DNA from: JAIBBG01 sp040381475
GTDB taxonomy: Bacteria; Bacteroidota; Bacteroidia; Flavobacteriales_D; Sanyastnellaceae
Assembly: GCA_040381475.1 (NCBI GenBank)
Contig: JBEIHH010000002.1
Coordinates: 62,001 to 126,000 of the forward strand
Direction: 5' to 3'
Length of the DNA stretch: 64,000 bases
In this document: positions 17,484-26,598 of the stretch, piece after piece
Numbering within the stretch: position 1 is the stretch's first letter
How the letters are laid out: the number at the start of each line of letters is the position of its first letter
The notes under the pieces: model-generated
Seen by the model: only the letters and a program-made list of their open reading frames with translations
Told to the model about the DNA's origin: nothing
Database searches by the model: none
Program-made: the position numbers and the translations under genes

Positions 17484-19073
17484 CTACGGATTCTGCTGGA
17501 AGATGGCATCGGCCGACAGTGGCCTTTCAGCTTCATGCCATATAAAATCATCTAATTTGAACACTGAAGGATTGGCCATTTTCAGCGGTGTGAAAACCGA
17601 GTTTGTTTCAGTTTCCATCCTGATCTTCTGTAGGGCATTGTTCTCAATGGTAATAAAGATATTCGAACACTCACCTTTGTTGTGACCCACGGCCAGTGGC
17701 TTTTCCTTCTTGTCATCCGTCGGAAAATAAATGACCTGTCCATTGCCTTCAACATATACATGCCTGAGATCGTTGTCTACAAAATATCCAGTCATATTGC
17801 GGCCTTTGATCTGGTTATACCGCAGTCCGCCTCCACGTATACTGTCTCCTTTCGCTTCTGCATCCGAAATAATGAAAGCATTTCCATGCACAAGTAGTTT
17901 TTCCATTTTACCATCTGTTGTGACAATTGAAATGCTATCTCCGGTGATTTGATTCTGTTCTGACCAAAGCACCGGTGCCACGAACATGCGCATGGTACTG
18001 TCAGCCTTGGTATAAACGAGTGAATCACATTTTCCCTGTAAATCACTCTTGAATATTTTCACCTTATGAAACGCTTTAACAATGTCGTTTCCTGAAGTGT
18101 CAGGCTGAGTGAACAACGTATCGGCATGCATTAGTAGTGAATCTCCTTCAAAATATTGAGTGAGCAGAGCATGGCCTGTTACAAAACTCTTCTCCACCTT
18201 TTCCTCGTGTTTACCATAGTCTCCGGAGATCACATAATTTTCAGTGGTATCGCGAATGGAAACATTACGAAATACCTCGCCATATTGAAGTTTGCCATCA
18301 TAATAGATGCTATCACCAAGCAACACCGTAGTTTCCGACGTTACCCTGGCGTCTTTTCCAAACCTCGACTGGTCCTTCTTTGTGTTGTAGTATCCGTTCT
18401 CACAATAGATAGAAGTCTTATCGCCGGTTATAGTCGTTGGACCGAAAAAATATGTCACTTCTTTCAGGCTATTGTATTGCATGGTATCACAATTCACCGT
18501 GTAATCAGGATTTTTCAGCACCACATTCTCTCTGAAGTAAAAAGTTTCTGTATTCGAATGATAAATGCCCCGGCCGCTGGTGAGGGTATTCTTGTTTGCA
18601 CTTGAAACAATTTTTCCTCCTCCATAATAATTGGCTACTTCAGAGTCTAAATGGTACGTGAGATCATTCGTAGTAAGTGTCATGTCCTTATCACGAAGCG
18701 TGATGTTGTGCTTAAGAGCCGCTGAATTGGTCAACTTATCGAAGTGCAAAAAATCACCGCTGACGTTGTACCCGCCGGGCTCAACTATTCTTATTCGGCT
18801 GAACGCATCGAAATCATCGTTTGCATACAAATAAGCGCTGTCGCAATAAAAGTGAGTGCCATCATATTCCAAATGCACATTTCCGATCAATCGTTGGGCA
18901 TCCAGAAAATCCTTATCGTACGAGAGTTCGTCAGTATGGATGAGCTTGACTTTCCCTTTACCGGTTTGAGACAACGCGACAAATGACACAACTGAAAACA
19001 CCAAAACGCATGCAAAACGCCAAAGAATTGCAATTCTGCTCGTAATAGCTATGATGGTGTTTTTCTCTTTCAA
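17484..19073 (-). CDS. OstA-like (LptA/LptD N-domain) envelope protein
   Basis: A 529-residue protein with an N-terminal signal or anchor segment (about 12-35) and a long series of short beta strands of the OstA/LptA type. Repeating patterns such as VHLEYDGTHFYCDSAYLY and YSLKEVTYFFG-like strands build a beta-jellyroll. LptA-type domains carry lipopolysaccharide across the periplasm; a role in LPS transport or outer-membrane assembly is inferred. It is longer than LptA (about 180) and lacks the C-terminal barrel of LptD. It follows purA on the same strand after 21 bp, probably a shared transcript. Confidence 0.75.
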   Translation of the reverse strand: MKEKNTIIAITSRIAILWRFACVLVFSVVSFVALSQTGKGKVKLIHTDELSYDKDFLDAQRLIGNVHLEYDGTHFYCDSAYLYANDDFDAFSRIRIVEPGGYNVSGDFLHFDKLTNSAALKHNITLRDKDMTLTTNDLTYHLDSEVANYYGGGKIVSSANKNTLTSGRGIYHSNTETFYFRENVVLKNPDYTVNCDTMQYNSLKEVTYFFGPTTITGDKTSIYCENGYYNTKKDQSRFGKDARVTSETTVLLGDSIYYDGKLQYGEVFRNVSIRDTTENYVISGDYGKHEEKVEKSFVTGHALLTQYFEGDSLLMHADTLFTQPDTSGNDIVKAFHKVKIFKSDLQGKCDSLVYTKADSTMRMFVAPVLWSEQNQITGDSISIVTTDGKMEKLLVHGNAFIISDAEAKGDSIRGGGLRYNQIKGRNMTGYFVDNDLRHVYVEGNGQVIYFPTDDKKEKPLAVGHNKGECSNIFITIENNALQKIRMETETNSVFTPLKMANPSVFKLDDFIWHEAERPLSADAIFQQNP

Positions 19074-19094
19074 AGCAAAAAACCACAGGAAGAA

Positions 19095-20396
19095 TCATGC
19101 CAGCGCCTTTTCACGAACAATAGTTTGCGACCTGTCGGGGCCGACACTAACTACTGTAATTGGCGTCAGTAGATTTTGTTCCAGATATTCTATATAATCG
19201 CACAGTTGCGAAGGCAATTCACCCTCACTGCGCATACCAGTTAGATCTGCTTTCCAACCATCGAGTGATTGGTAAATCGGACTCACGTTATCCGGTGAAA
19301 TGTCGTAAGGTAAATAATCAATATCGCCGGATTTTGTGGAGTATCCGGTACAAACTTTTATCTCGCTGAATTGACTCAACACGTCTGCTTTCATCATGAT
19401 GAGCTGTGTTACACCATTGATCATGCATGTGTATTTCATCTGAGGTAAATCTACCCAACCACATCTTCTTGCGCGACCGGTAGTCGATCCGAATTCATTA
19501 CCAATACGGCGCATATCCTCCCCTGTTTGATCAAGCAATTCAGTGGGAAAAGGCCCGCCACCCACGCGAGTGCAATAAGCCTTGAATATTCCGATTACTT
19601 CACCAATCTTATTCGGTGCTATTCCCAGACCTGTGCAAGCTCCTGCCGCAACAGTATTGCTGGATGTAACGAACGGATAAGTCCCGAAATCAATGTCGAG
19701 CATTGAACCTTGAGCACCTTCAGCAAGTATTTTCTTGCCGTTGCGCAATGCCTGATTGATGTAATGTTCGCTGTCGGTAATATTGAGGTTGCGCAACAAT
19801 TCAACTCCTGCCATGAACTCCTCTTCCATCGCACGCAACTCGTCCATATCGACTTTGAAAACATCAGCGAACCCTTTGAGTAAGTGCTCATGCTTTTGTC
19901 TCAGCGCATTGTATTTTCTTTGAAACTGATCGTCCAGCAGATCGCCGACACGCAATCCGTTACGTCCAGTTTTATCCATGTAGCTCGGACCAATGCCCTT
20001 CAGTGTTGATCCGATTTTGCTGTCACCCTTTGAGGCTTCGCTGGCTTTATCCAGCATGCGGTGCGTAGGAACAATGATGTGCGCCTTGCGGGAAATGAGC
20101 AAACGCTCCTTTACAGGAACATTGCGCTGCTGCAGCGCTGCTATTTCGCGTGCGAAAACCATGGGATCGATGACCACACCATTTCCAATGAGGTTGATCA
20201 CATGGCTGTGAAAAATCCCTGAGGGAATCGTGTGCAATACATGTTTGGTACCCTCAAATTCCAGGGTGTGACCAGCATTCGGGCCACCCTGAAAACGGGC
20301 TATTATATCGTACCGCGGTGTAAGCACATCGACAAGCTTTCCCTTGCCTTCATCGCCCCACTGCAGACCTAAAAGGATATCTACTTTGTTTGTCAC
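19095..20396 (-). CDS. purA: Adenylosuccinate synthetase
   Basis: GTP-dependent enzyme joining IMP and aspartate to adenylosuccinate, the first committed step to AMP. Motifs: QWGDEGKGK near the N-terminus (P-loop and catalytic Asp), GGPNAGHTLEF, and the C-terminal guanine-binding region with SVGPDR. A GTG at 20396-20394 is taken as the start because it puts the family N-terminus VDILLGLQWGDEGKGK seven residues or so inside. An in-frame ATG at 20435 would add 13 residues not expected in the family. The OstA-like gene follows at close range. Confidence 0.93.
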   Translation of the reverse strand: MTNKVDILLGLQWGDEGKGKLVDVLTPRYDIIARFQGGPNAGHTLEFEGTKHVLHTIPSGIFHSHVINLIGNGVVIDPMVFAREIAALQQRNVPVKERLLISRKAHIIVPTHRMLDKASEASKGDSKIGSTLKGIGPSYMDKTGRNGLRVGDLLDDQFQRKYNALRQKHEHLLKGFADVFKVDMDELRAMEEEFMAGVELLRNLNITDSEHYINQALRNGKKILAEGAQGSMLDIDFGTYPFVTSSNTVAAGACTGLGIAPNKIGEVIGIFKAYCTRVGGGPFPTELLDQTGEDMRRIGNEFGSTTGRARRCGWVDLPQMKYTCMINGVTQLIMMKADVLSQFSEIKVCTGYSTKSGDIDYLPYDISPDNVSPIYQSLDGWKADLTGMRSEGELPSQLCDYIEYLEQNLLTPITVVSVGPDRSQTIVREKALA

Positions 20397-20560
20397 AGCT
20401 TTTTGTAAAATTGACGTGCGAAAGTACTGCAGCACAAGAGGAATGACAAGTCGCAGTGGACAAATTGCAGGTTACTGATCACAAATATTGCTTTATAGCT
20501 TACTGCAGGCCAATATGAAGATATTTTTTTTTTTGCGCGAAAAGGCAAACCTGAAGACAT

Positions 20561-21007
20561 TTATTCTTCCAACTTCGCCTTTCTTTTTCCATAGAAATTC
20601 AGAGAATGATGTTCGATTTGTATTCCGAAAATTTCTTCCAAAGTGGACTTAATATTCTGAATTCGTGGATCGCAAAACTCCAGAACTTCATTGGAATCTG
20701 TGAGTATGATGTGGTCGTGTTGTTGATTCTGAAATGCTTTCTCGAAGTTGGCAGTATTCTGACCAAACTGATGCTTGCGCACAAGATTGCAATCAATCAG
20801 GAGATCAATGGTATTGTAAAGAGTAGCCCTGGAAACACGGTACTTTTTATTCTTCATGCGCACATACAAACCTTCGATATCAAAATGTCCTTTGTAATCG
20901 TAGATCTCATGCAAGATGGCGTACCGCTCAGGCGTCTTGCGGTGTTTGTGAACCTCGAGGTACCTCGTGAAAATTTCCTTTACTCTTTCCTGCGTTTGTA
21001 ACGACAT
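20561..21007 (-). CDS. Fur-family transcriptional regulator without CxxC zinc motif
   Basis: A 148-residue Fur/PerR-like repressor: winged-helix domain with VSRATLYNTIDLLIDCNLV, then a dimerisation domain with HDHIIL. The structural-zinc cysteines usually found just after that histidine cluster (CxxCG) are replaced by TDSNEV, and no second CxxC occurs, so only the histidine/acid-based site could hold metal. Iron, peroxide or zinc sensing cannot be told from sequence alone. The promoter probably includes TAATTTTG (plus 21031-21038) with a nearby palindrome at 21045-21064. Confidence 0.88.
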   Translation of the reverse strand: MSLQTQERVKEIFTRYLEVHKHRKTPERYAILHEIYDYKGHFDIEGLYVRMKNKKYRVSRATLYNTIDLLIDCNLVRKHQFGQNTANFEKAFQNQQHDHIILTDSNEVLEFCDPRIQNIKSTLEEIFGIQIEHHSLNFYGKRKAKLEE

Positions 21008-21030
21008 TCCTCAGTTAATTACTTCAATGA

Positions 21031-21064
21031 CAAAATTAGGTCTTGTTGCGTAAAAATTCGCAAA
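21031..21064 (-). promoter_or_regulatory. Putative fur-family gene promoter and palindrome
   Basis: On the minus strand a perfect -7 element TAATTTTG (21038-21031) stands 23 bp before the ATG, with TTTG (21064-21061) 22 bp further upstream, near the Bacteroidota spacing. The interval is spanned by TTGCG-N8-CGCAA, a 5-bp inverted repeat covering the spacer, which could be an operator for autoregulation. Binding is inferred. Confidence 0.4.
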
Positions 21065-21155
21065 TAAGGAAAGCACAAGATAAAATGAGCACTCGACAGG
21101 TTGCTCTGCTGATCTTAAAATAACCAATAAAATTGGCTATTGGTGATGTTGCACC

Positions 21156-23390
21156 CTACTCAAAATCACTTTCGATGCGGTCTACAGTCAATACACCCTC
21201 CACTGCTTTGAGTTTGTCCATGAGAGAATTCAGGTGCATTGTATCATGCACCAGTACTACCACTTTACCCTGAAATATGCCGTGGTTTGCTTCAAACGAA
21301 ATGGCACGCATGTTTACGTTCATGTCCGTGGAAATGATGTTGGTGATGTTCTGAACAATACCCACATCATCAATACCGGAAAACTTCAGACCAACTTCAA
21401 ACTGAACGGTGTCGGCGTTGCGCCATCTGGCTTTGATGACACGGTAAGCATATTTGCTCATCAACTCCTGGGCATTTGGGCAATTCGTCCTGTGAATTTT
21501 GATGCCTTCATTGATGGTGATAAAACCAAATACCTCATCACCCGGAATTGGATTGCAACACGTGGCAAGCTTGTAATCCACTCTTTGTTGCTCATCGCCT
21601 ATGAGCAGTGTTTCACTCTTGACTGGCGGTAAAACTGCTGTCTTTGTTTCAGTCGCTGGTTGCTCCGTTTCCTTTTTCCCCTCATCTTTCTTCTCAAACC
21701 TGATTCGGGTGCCTTCTACAATATGTCCACGCAGACGGGTAAGATCAATGCGACCACGCGCAATCTGGTAATAAAGCTCGATCGTGTTTTCAGTTTCATA
21801 ATGCCGAACGAACTCATCAATGTTCTTGCTGGTAAAATCAATTTTCAGCGAGTTAAATCGTCTGCGCAGCATTTCCTTTCCTTCATCAGCTATCTGCTTC
21901 TTCTCTTCGCGTAGGGCATTTCGTATCTTATGTTTTGCGCTGGCCGTAACTACTATACCCAACCAGTCCTCTTTTGGTCGTTGCTTTTTCGAAGTAAGTA
22001 TTTCAACCTGATCACCACTGCGCAACTTATGACTTAGCGGAACGAGCTTGTAGTTCACCTTCGCTCCTATGCACTGCGATCCAATCTGCGAGTGGATGTG
22101 AAACGCAAAATCAAGTGTAGTAGCACCCACCGGAAGCGTTTTTAAATCGCCATTGGGCGTGAAGACATAAATTTCTTCAGAAAAAAGCGACAGTTTAAAA
22201 TTGTCGATGAAATCAATTGCATTGTCTTCAGGATTTTCCAGAACTTCACGCACCTGAGTAAGCCATTTATCCAACTTACTTTCCGGGCTCTCCGGCGTGT
22301 CCTTGTATTTCCAGTGTGCGGCAAATCCTTTTTCTGCCATCTCATCCATGCGCACAGAGCGAATCTGTACTTCAACCCACTTACCTGTTGGTGACATCAC
22401 CGTGGTATGCAACGATTCGTATCCACTGCTTTTTGGAATACTGATCCAGTCGCGAAGGCGTTCAGGACTTGGCTGATAAAAATCGGTGACGATTGAATAC
22501 ACCCGCCAGCAATCACTCTTTTCCGTATCTGACTCGGTATCCAATATGATTCGAATAGCAAATACGTCGTATATCTCCTCAAAAGGAACTCCCTTCTTCA
22601 CAATTTTATTCCAAATGGAATAAATGCTTTTCGTGCGGCTCTTGATTTCATATTTCAATCCGGCCTTATCCAAAGCCCTTCGAATGGGCAGCGTAAATGC
22701 GTTGATAAAACGCGTTCTGACCGCTTGGGTCTTCTGAAGTTTGCTGACGATTTCCTCATAAATCTCAGGGTCCTTGAACTTCAGCGCAAGGTCCTCGAGT
22801 TCCGTTTTGATGTTGTAAAGCCCCAGCCTGTGTGCTAATGGAGCGTACATGAACAAAGTTTCACTGGCTATCTTCAATTGCTTTTCGCGCTTCATGTGAT
22901 CCAGTGTGCGCATATTGTGCAATCGATCGGCCAGCTTGATCAAGATCACCCGCACATCATCACTCAGTGTGAGCAGCATTTTGCGGAAATTTTCCGCCTG
23001 GTCACTTGTATTTTCATAGTTACTGAATCCGGAAATCTTAGTCAGCCCATCGATGATGACTCTTTCCCTCTTACCAAAAAGACTTTGAATATCGTCGAGT
23101 GTAATCTCCGTGTCTTCAACAGTATCGTGCAGCAGCGCGCAAACTATGCTTGTCGTATCAAGACCAATTTCCTCCGCGGCAATTTTGGCGACAGCAAGTG
23201 GATGATAGATATAAGGCTCACCACTTTTGCGGCGCATGTCTTTGTGCGCCTCTGCGGCAAGTTCAAAAGCTTTTCTGATTCGGGCACGATCTGCCCGGGC
23301 ACGCGAACGATGGCTTACACGCAACAAACTTCTATATTGTCTAAGTATCTCGCGTTTTTCTTCCTCTATGTCGATTTCCGATTTCAGCAT
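21156..23390 (-). CDS. Bifunctional (p)ppGpp synthetase/hydrolase, RelA/SpoT family
   Basis: Controls the stringent response by making and degrading (p)ppGpp. Domain order in 744 residues: HD hydrolase (about 40-190) with intact LLHDTVEDT (His 88, Asp 89, Glu 92, Asp 93), RelA-type synthetase (about 230-350) with RTKSIYSIWNK, TGS (about 405-465), a helical/zinc-finger region ending in ATCCNPIPGDEV, and a C-terminal ACT domain (about 665-744). The intact HD box argues for a bifunctional Rel/SpoT enzyme. It is transcribed divergently from the RemB-like gene. Confidence 0.95.
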   Translation of the reverse strand: MLKSEIDIEEEKREILRQYRSLLRVSHRSRARADRARIRKAFELAAEAHKDMRRKSGEPYIYHPLAVAKIAAEEIGLDTTSIVCALLHDTVEDTEITLDDIQSLFGKRERVIIDGLTKISGFSNYENTSDQAENFRKMLLTLSDDVRVILIKLADRLHNMRTLDHMKREKQLKIASETLFMYAPLAHRLGLYNIKTELEDLALKFKDPEIYEEIVSKLQKTQAVRTRFINAFTLPIRRALDKAGLKYEIKSRTKSIYSIWNKIVKKGVPFEEIYDVFAIRIILDTESDTEKSDCWRVYSIVTDFYQPSPERLRDWISIPKSSGYESLHTTVMSPTGKWVEVQIRSVRMDEMAEKGFAAHWKYKDTPESPESKLDKWLTQVREVLENPEDNAIDFIDNFKLSLFSEEIYVFTPNGDLKTLPVGATTLDFAFHIHSQIGSQCIGAKVNYKLVPLSHKLRSGDQVEILTSKKQRPKEDWLGIVVTASAKHKIRNALREEKKQIADEGKEMLRRRFNSLKIDFTSKNIDEFVRHYETENTIELYYQIARGRIDLTRLRGHIVEGTRIRFEKKDEGKKETEQPATETKTAVLPPVKSETLLIGDEQQRVDYKLATCCNPIPGDEVFGFITINEGIKIHRTNCPNAQELMSKYAYRVIKARWRNADTVQFEVGLKFSGIDDVGIVQNITNIISTDMNVNMRAISFEANHGIFQGKVVVLVHDTMHLNSLMDKLKAVEGVLTVDRIESDFE

Positions 23391-23505
23391 AAGTGCTGCA
23401 AAATATAAACGCCTTTGTCATGGTGATTCATTTTTTCATCCACATGTCTGCGTTCAGATCAAAGATAACGCACACAACGATTGACAGGCTTAAATTCGCG
23501 CACTT

Positions 23506-25068
23506 GTGAAACTCCGATTACGTCATAAGATTTCCATCTCTTCGGCATGGACGTTTGCGTTCTTGCTGGCTGCACTTGCCTGCTGGTCACAACAATCCGG
23601 CGAAGGTTTTTACCGTCAGTTCGGTGACTCTCTTGACCGATTGCTCAACAGCAAAAAAATCTCGATTCACTCCAATATTCAACCCGCCATTCAGGGCTAT
23701 GACACACTGGTTTACTCCTTTTCTTCACAAGATAAAAATGTTACAGGAATACGTATTACTTCAGTGTATTCTGTGCAAGGTGGATTTCAAGCCTTAGACT
23801 CCAGCAAAGCGCTAGGTTACGGTTTTGTTGGCGCTGAAGCTCGTTGGAGTAAAAACAACAAGTGGTTTATCCATGGCGGCTATAGCCTCACCGGAGGACA
23901 AATACCATCTTATCTTTCGCAACTCGCCTCCGGACAAAGATTCCTAGCGGGATCAGGATTTGCCATAAACGACCAAAAAGAGCTTTATCATGCACACTAC
24001 GCTTATGGTTCTGCTGCATACAATCGGGGTAAACATTTTCATTTTGAAATAGGGAAAGGCAAACATTTTTGGGGCGATGGGCATCGTTCGCTCGTGCTCA
24101 GCGACAATGCTTCGTCATTTCCTTATGCACGTATTACTACCAACGTGTGGAAGTTGCGATATACCAATTTGTGGATTCAGCTTCGCGACAACAGCTTCGG
24201 GCAAGTGAGTATGCGCGATCTGCGCACCAAATATGCTGCCCTCCATGCATTGAGTCTGAATGCAACTAATAAGTTCAACATTACCATTTATGAAATGGTT
24301 GTGTGGCAAGACAGCGATACGATGAGTCGACGCACACTAGACATCGGCTACCTCAATCCTATCATTTTTTACAGACCGGTGGAATATGCGATCGGTTCAC
24401 CAGACAATGTAATTCTGGCTATGAGTATGCGATATAAAGCGCATAAAAACTTTCAGGTATATGGGCAGTTTGTTTTGGATGAATTCAATCTGACACAATT
24501 CCTCAAACGACAGAATTGGTGGGGTAACAAATTTGGCGGACAATTCGGTTTCAGATGGTTCAACGTCACACAGGGATTGAGTTGGCAATCGGAAGCCAAT
24601 ATTTCCCGTCCTTTTATCTATACCCACGGCAGTTCTGTGCAGGCCTGGACACATTTCAACCAGGCACTGGCCCATCCATTGGGAGCCAATTTTTTTGAAT
24701 GGGTCAATAAATGGCGATACGAAAAACCACAGCTGCGGATCGAAGCACAACTTAACTATGCCATTTACGGTCGAGATTACGACAGCGACGGGGATGGCAA
24801 CTTGGATAATTTCGGAGGCAATATCAACCGGTCATACCGCAATCCATTCGATGGTGCATTTGGTCACCCGATGTTTCAGGGACAACGCACCAGTCTCTTG
24901 TTCGGCAGCATCATGCTCAGTCGTACATTACAGAAATTGCCTATGAGCGAAGTCTTCATTCAATACACTCACCGCATTGAGCACACGCAACAATTCGACA
25001 ATACCAACGGTTTCATCACAGCCGGTATTCGTTTGCGCGGTGTGCTTGAGCCGGTAAGGGATTATTAA
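23506..25068 (+). CDS. RemB/Wzi-like outer-membrane protein
   Basis: A 520-residue exported protein with a signal peptide (about 10-28, ending ACWSQQ) and a long series of aromatic-rich amphipathic strands ending in a barrel-like C-terminus. The signature EIGKGKHFWGDGHRSL followed by LSDNA and PYAR matches the capsule-assembly Wzi family, which in gliding Bacteroidota includes RemB. A paralogue with the same signature lies at 45979-47598. Probable roles are surface polysaccharide binding or gliding-associated adhesion. The start is GTG at 23506; TAAATTCG at 23491-23498 resembles a -7 element but would leave almost no leader. Confidence 0.75.
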   Translation: MKLRLRHKISISSAWTFAFLLAALACWSQQSGEGFYRQFGDSLDRLLNSKKISIHSNIQPAIQGYDTLVYSFSSQDKNVTGIRITSVYSVQGGFQALDSSKALGYGFVGAEARWSKNNKWFIHGGYSLTGGQIPSYLSQLASGQRFLAGSGFAINDQKELYHAHYAYGSAAYNRGKHFHFEIGKGKHFWGDGHRSLVLSDNASSFPYARITTNVWKLRYTNLWIQLRDNSFGQVSMRDLRTKYAALHALSLNATNKFNITIYEMVVWQDSDTMSRRTLDIGYLNPIIFYRPVEYAIGSPDNVILAMSMRYKAHKNFQVYGQFVLDEFNLTQFLKRQNWWGNKFGGQFGFRWFNVTQGLSWQSEANISRPFIYTHGSSVQAWTHFNQALAHPLGANFFEWVNKWRYEKPQLRIEAQLNYAIYGRDYDSDGDGNLDNFGGNINRSYRNPFDGAFGHPMFQGQRTSLLFGSIMLSRTLQKLPMSEVFIQYTHRIEHTQQFDNTNGFITAGIRLRGVLEPVRDY

Positions 25069-25182
25069 GGTTATCGCTTTCCACCTCTGTATTCTCTAAT
25101 GAAAATCAGCAGGAATAAAAATAGGTCAGGCATTATTCATTCTTATTCTCAGCCTGATTCTATTTCTGTTTTCATTCTATTA

Positions 25183-25190
25183 TAATTTTG
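25183..25190 (+). promoter_or_regulatory. Putative -7 element of the ctaB/cytochrome oxidase cluster
   Basis: TAATTTTG is a perfect match to the Bacteroidota -7 element TAnnTTTG, 22 bp before the TTG start of ctaB. I see no good TTTG box at the expected 19-21 bp upstream, so the promoter call is tentative. Confidence 0.4.
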
Positions 25191-25212
25191 TCGCACCAAT
25201 TTTAAACTTCTC

Positions 25213-26118
25213 TTGGAAAATACCACCGGAATTCAGGCAGAAAGTCTCAAGCGCCAGACTGTAGCGCATGATGTAGCCATGTTGTTCAAACTCAGGCTCA
25301 CTCTGCTTGTCATCATTTCTGCTGTGCTCGGTTATTTCATGGGCAACAACACCACCGATTGGGGAGTTGTACTGGCACTTTGTGTTGGCGGTTTACTTCT
25401 AACCGGAGGAAGCAATGGCATGAACCAGGTGCTTGAAAGAGAATGGGACAAACTCATGCACCGCACACAAAACCGCCCGCTTCCAGCAGGAAGGATGCAG
25501 GTTCGTGATGGTCTCATCATCTCGATGATATCGGGTATTGCAGGCATATTCATACTCTGGTACTTCATCAATACTGCCTGCGGTATACTTGGACTCCTCG
25601 CCTTCTTCATGTATGTGTTCATCTATACACCAATGAAACGGGTGTCGTCGCTCGCAGTGTTTGTCGGAGCATTTCCCGGAGCAATTCCCCCGATGCTGGG
25701 CTATGTGGCTGCGACCAACAACTATGGACTTGAAGCAGGTTTGCTATTTGCTATGCAATTCATGTGGCAGTTCCCGCACTTCTGGGCCATTGCCTGGGTA
25801 GCTCACGATGATTATGTGAGGGGCGGCTACAAACTCCTGCCATTCAACGATGGCCGAACCAAACAAACTGCATTTCAGATTTTGCTGTATTCACTTTTTC
25901 TAATACCAGTCAGCCTGCTGCCCTGGGCACTGCCTGTGAACAATCCGATGATCGGCAATATTGCCGCCGTTGTGGCCATTCTCGGTGGTCTCGTTATGTC
26001 CTGGTATTCCTTCAGACTTGTAAAATCTTGCGACCTTGCTGATGCCCGCAAGGTCATGTTCGCTTCGTTTTTCTATTTGCCCATTGTGCAGTTGTTTTAT
26101 GTCATAGACAAACTGTGA
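25213..26118 (+). CDS. ctaB: Protoheme IX farnesyltransferase (haem O synthase)
   Basis: Polytopic inner-membrane UbiA-family prenyltransferase that adds a farnesyl group to haem b, giving haem O for oxidase assembly. The 301 residues contain the first polar motif around NQVLEREWDKLMHRT with RPLPAGRM, and the second around AHDDYVRGGYKLLPF, separated by hydrophobic helices. The start is TTG; no ATG is better placed. It leads a seven- to eight-gene plus-strand block of oxidase assembly and small-subunit genes, so its product most likely feeds the aa3/caa3-type oxidase whose subunits follow. Confidence 0.93.
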   Translation: MENTTGIQAESLKRQTVAHDVAMLFKLRLTLLVIISAVLGYFMGNNTTDWGVVLALCVGGLLLTGGSNGMNQVLEREWDKLMHRTQNRPLPAGRMQVRDGLIISMISGIAGIFILWYFINTACGILGLLAFFMYVFIYTPMKRVSSLAVFVGAFPGAIPPMLGYVAATNNYGLEAGLLFAMQFMWQFPHFWAIAWVAHDDYVRGGYKLLPFNDGRTKQTAFQILLYSLFLIPVSLLPWALPVNNPMIGNIAAVVAILGGLVMSWYSFRLVKSCDLADARKVMFASFFYLPIVQLFYVIDKL

Positions 26119-26120
26119 CA

Positions 26121-26288
26121 ATGCAACTTATCAACTTGATCCCGTTGTTTTGTCTTTTTTGTGTTCCATTTTTTTCATCCAATTTCTATGCTCAGCAGAT
26201 CGAAACGGATATGCTTAATATCAGTGTTGTTGAGGAAAAACAAGATCAACCAAATAATACTATGTTCATCCAAATCGGCCCGACATAA
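26121..26288 (+). CDS. Possible 55-residue exported peptide
   Basis: A small ATG frame starting 2 bp after the ctaB stop. The N-terminal 25 residues look like a signal peptide (hydrophobic stretch LIPLFCLFCVPFF and a YAQQ cleavage region), followed by a polar 30-residue tail. I recognise no family. The same frame stays open for another 80 codons after the TAA at 26286, to a TAG at 26529-26531, so this may be the front of a gene interrupted by a stop codon. No homologue can be named from the sequence alone. Confidence 0.35.
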   Translation: MQLINLIPLFCLFCVPFFSSNFYAQQIETDMLNISVVEEKQDQPNNTMFIQIGPT

Positions 26289-26598
26289 GGAAACTGGCTC
26301 AGGGCCGACGCTTACAACTCTTCCGGACATGTTTATCGTCGCATTCACAGACACCGGATTCAAAAATTCATGAAAAAATTCAATGCAATTCCGACAAACT
26401 GGCGCGATTGTGATTTTTGTCTGATGTCGACCATCACTGCTGAAGGGCATGGAGAAAAATACGTCAAACGAAGCCCCATCAATTTTTCCAACCCGAAAAA
26501 ACTAAAACATATATTGAAGATCTGGAAATAGTTGTGTAATTCATATCACGAATTGACAACCTTTGCGCCCGAATCTTGTTTCTGAAAAAAAAGTCAAT
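26289..26598. other. Gap between the small exported frame and the first subunit III gene
   Basis: About 310 bp. The first 243 bp are an uninterrupted continuation of the preceding frame, whose translation contains GNWLRADAY and CDFC; I recognise no domain in it. The right end carries a possible promoter for the oxidase genes, AACCTTTG at 26558-26565, which matches 7 of 8 -7 positions. Its possible upstream box TTG at 26532-26534 is spaced slightly too far. Confidence 0.4.

Noticed and set aside
20524..20534. Run of 11 T as a possible terminator
   Set aside because: No hairpin precedes it on either strand; it is a homopolymer in the fur-purA spacer.
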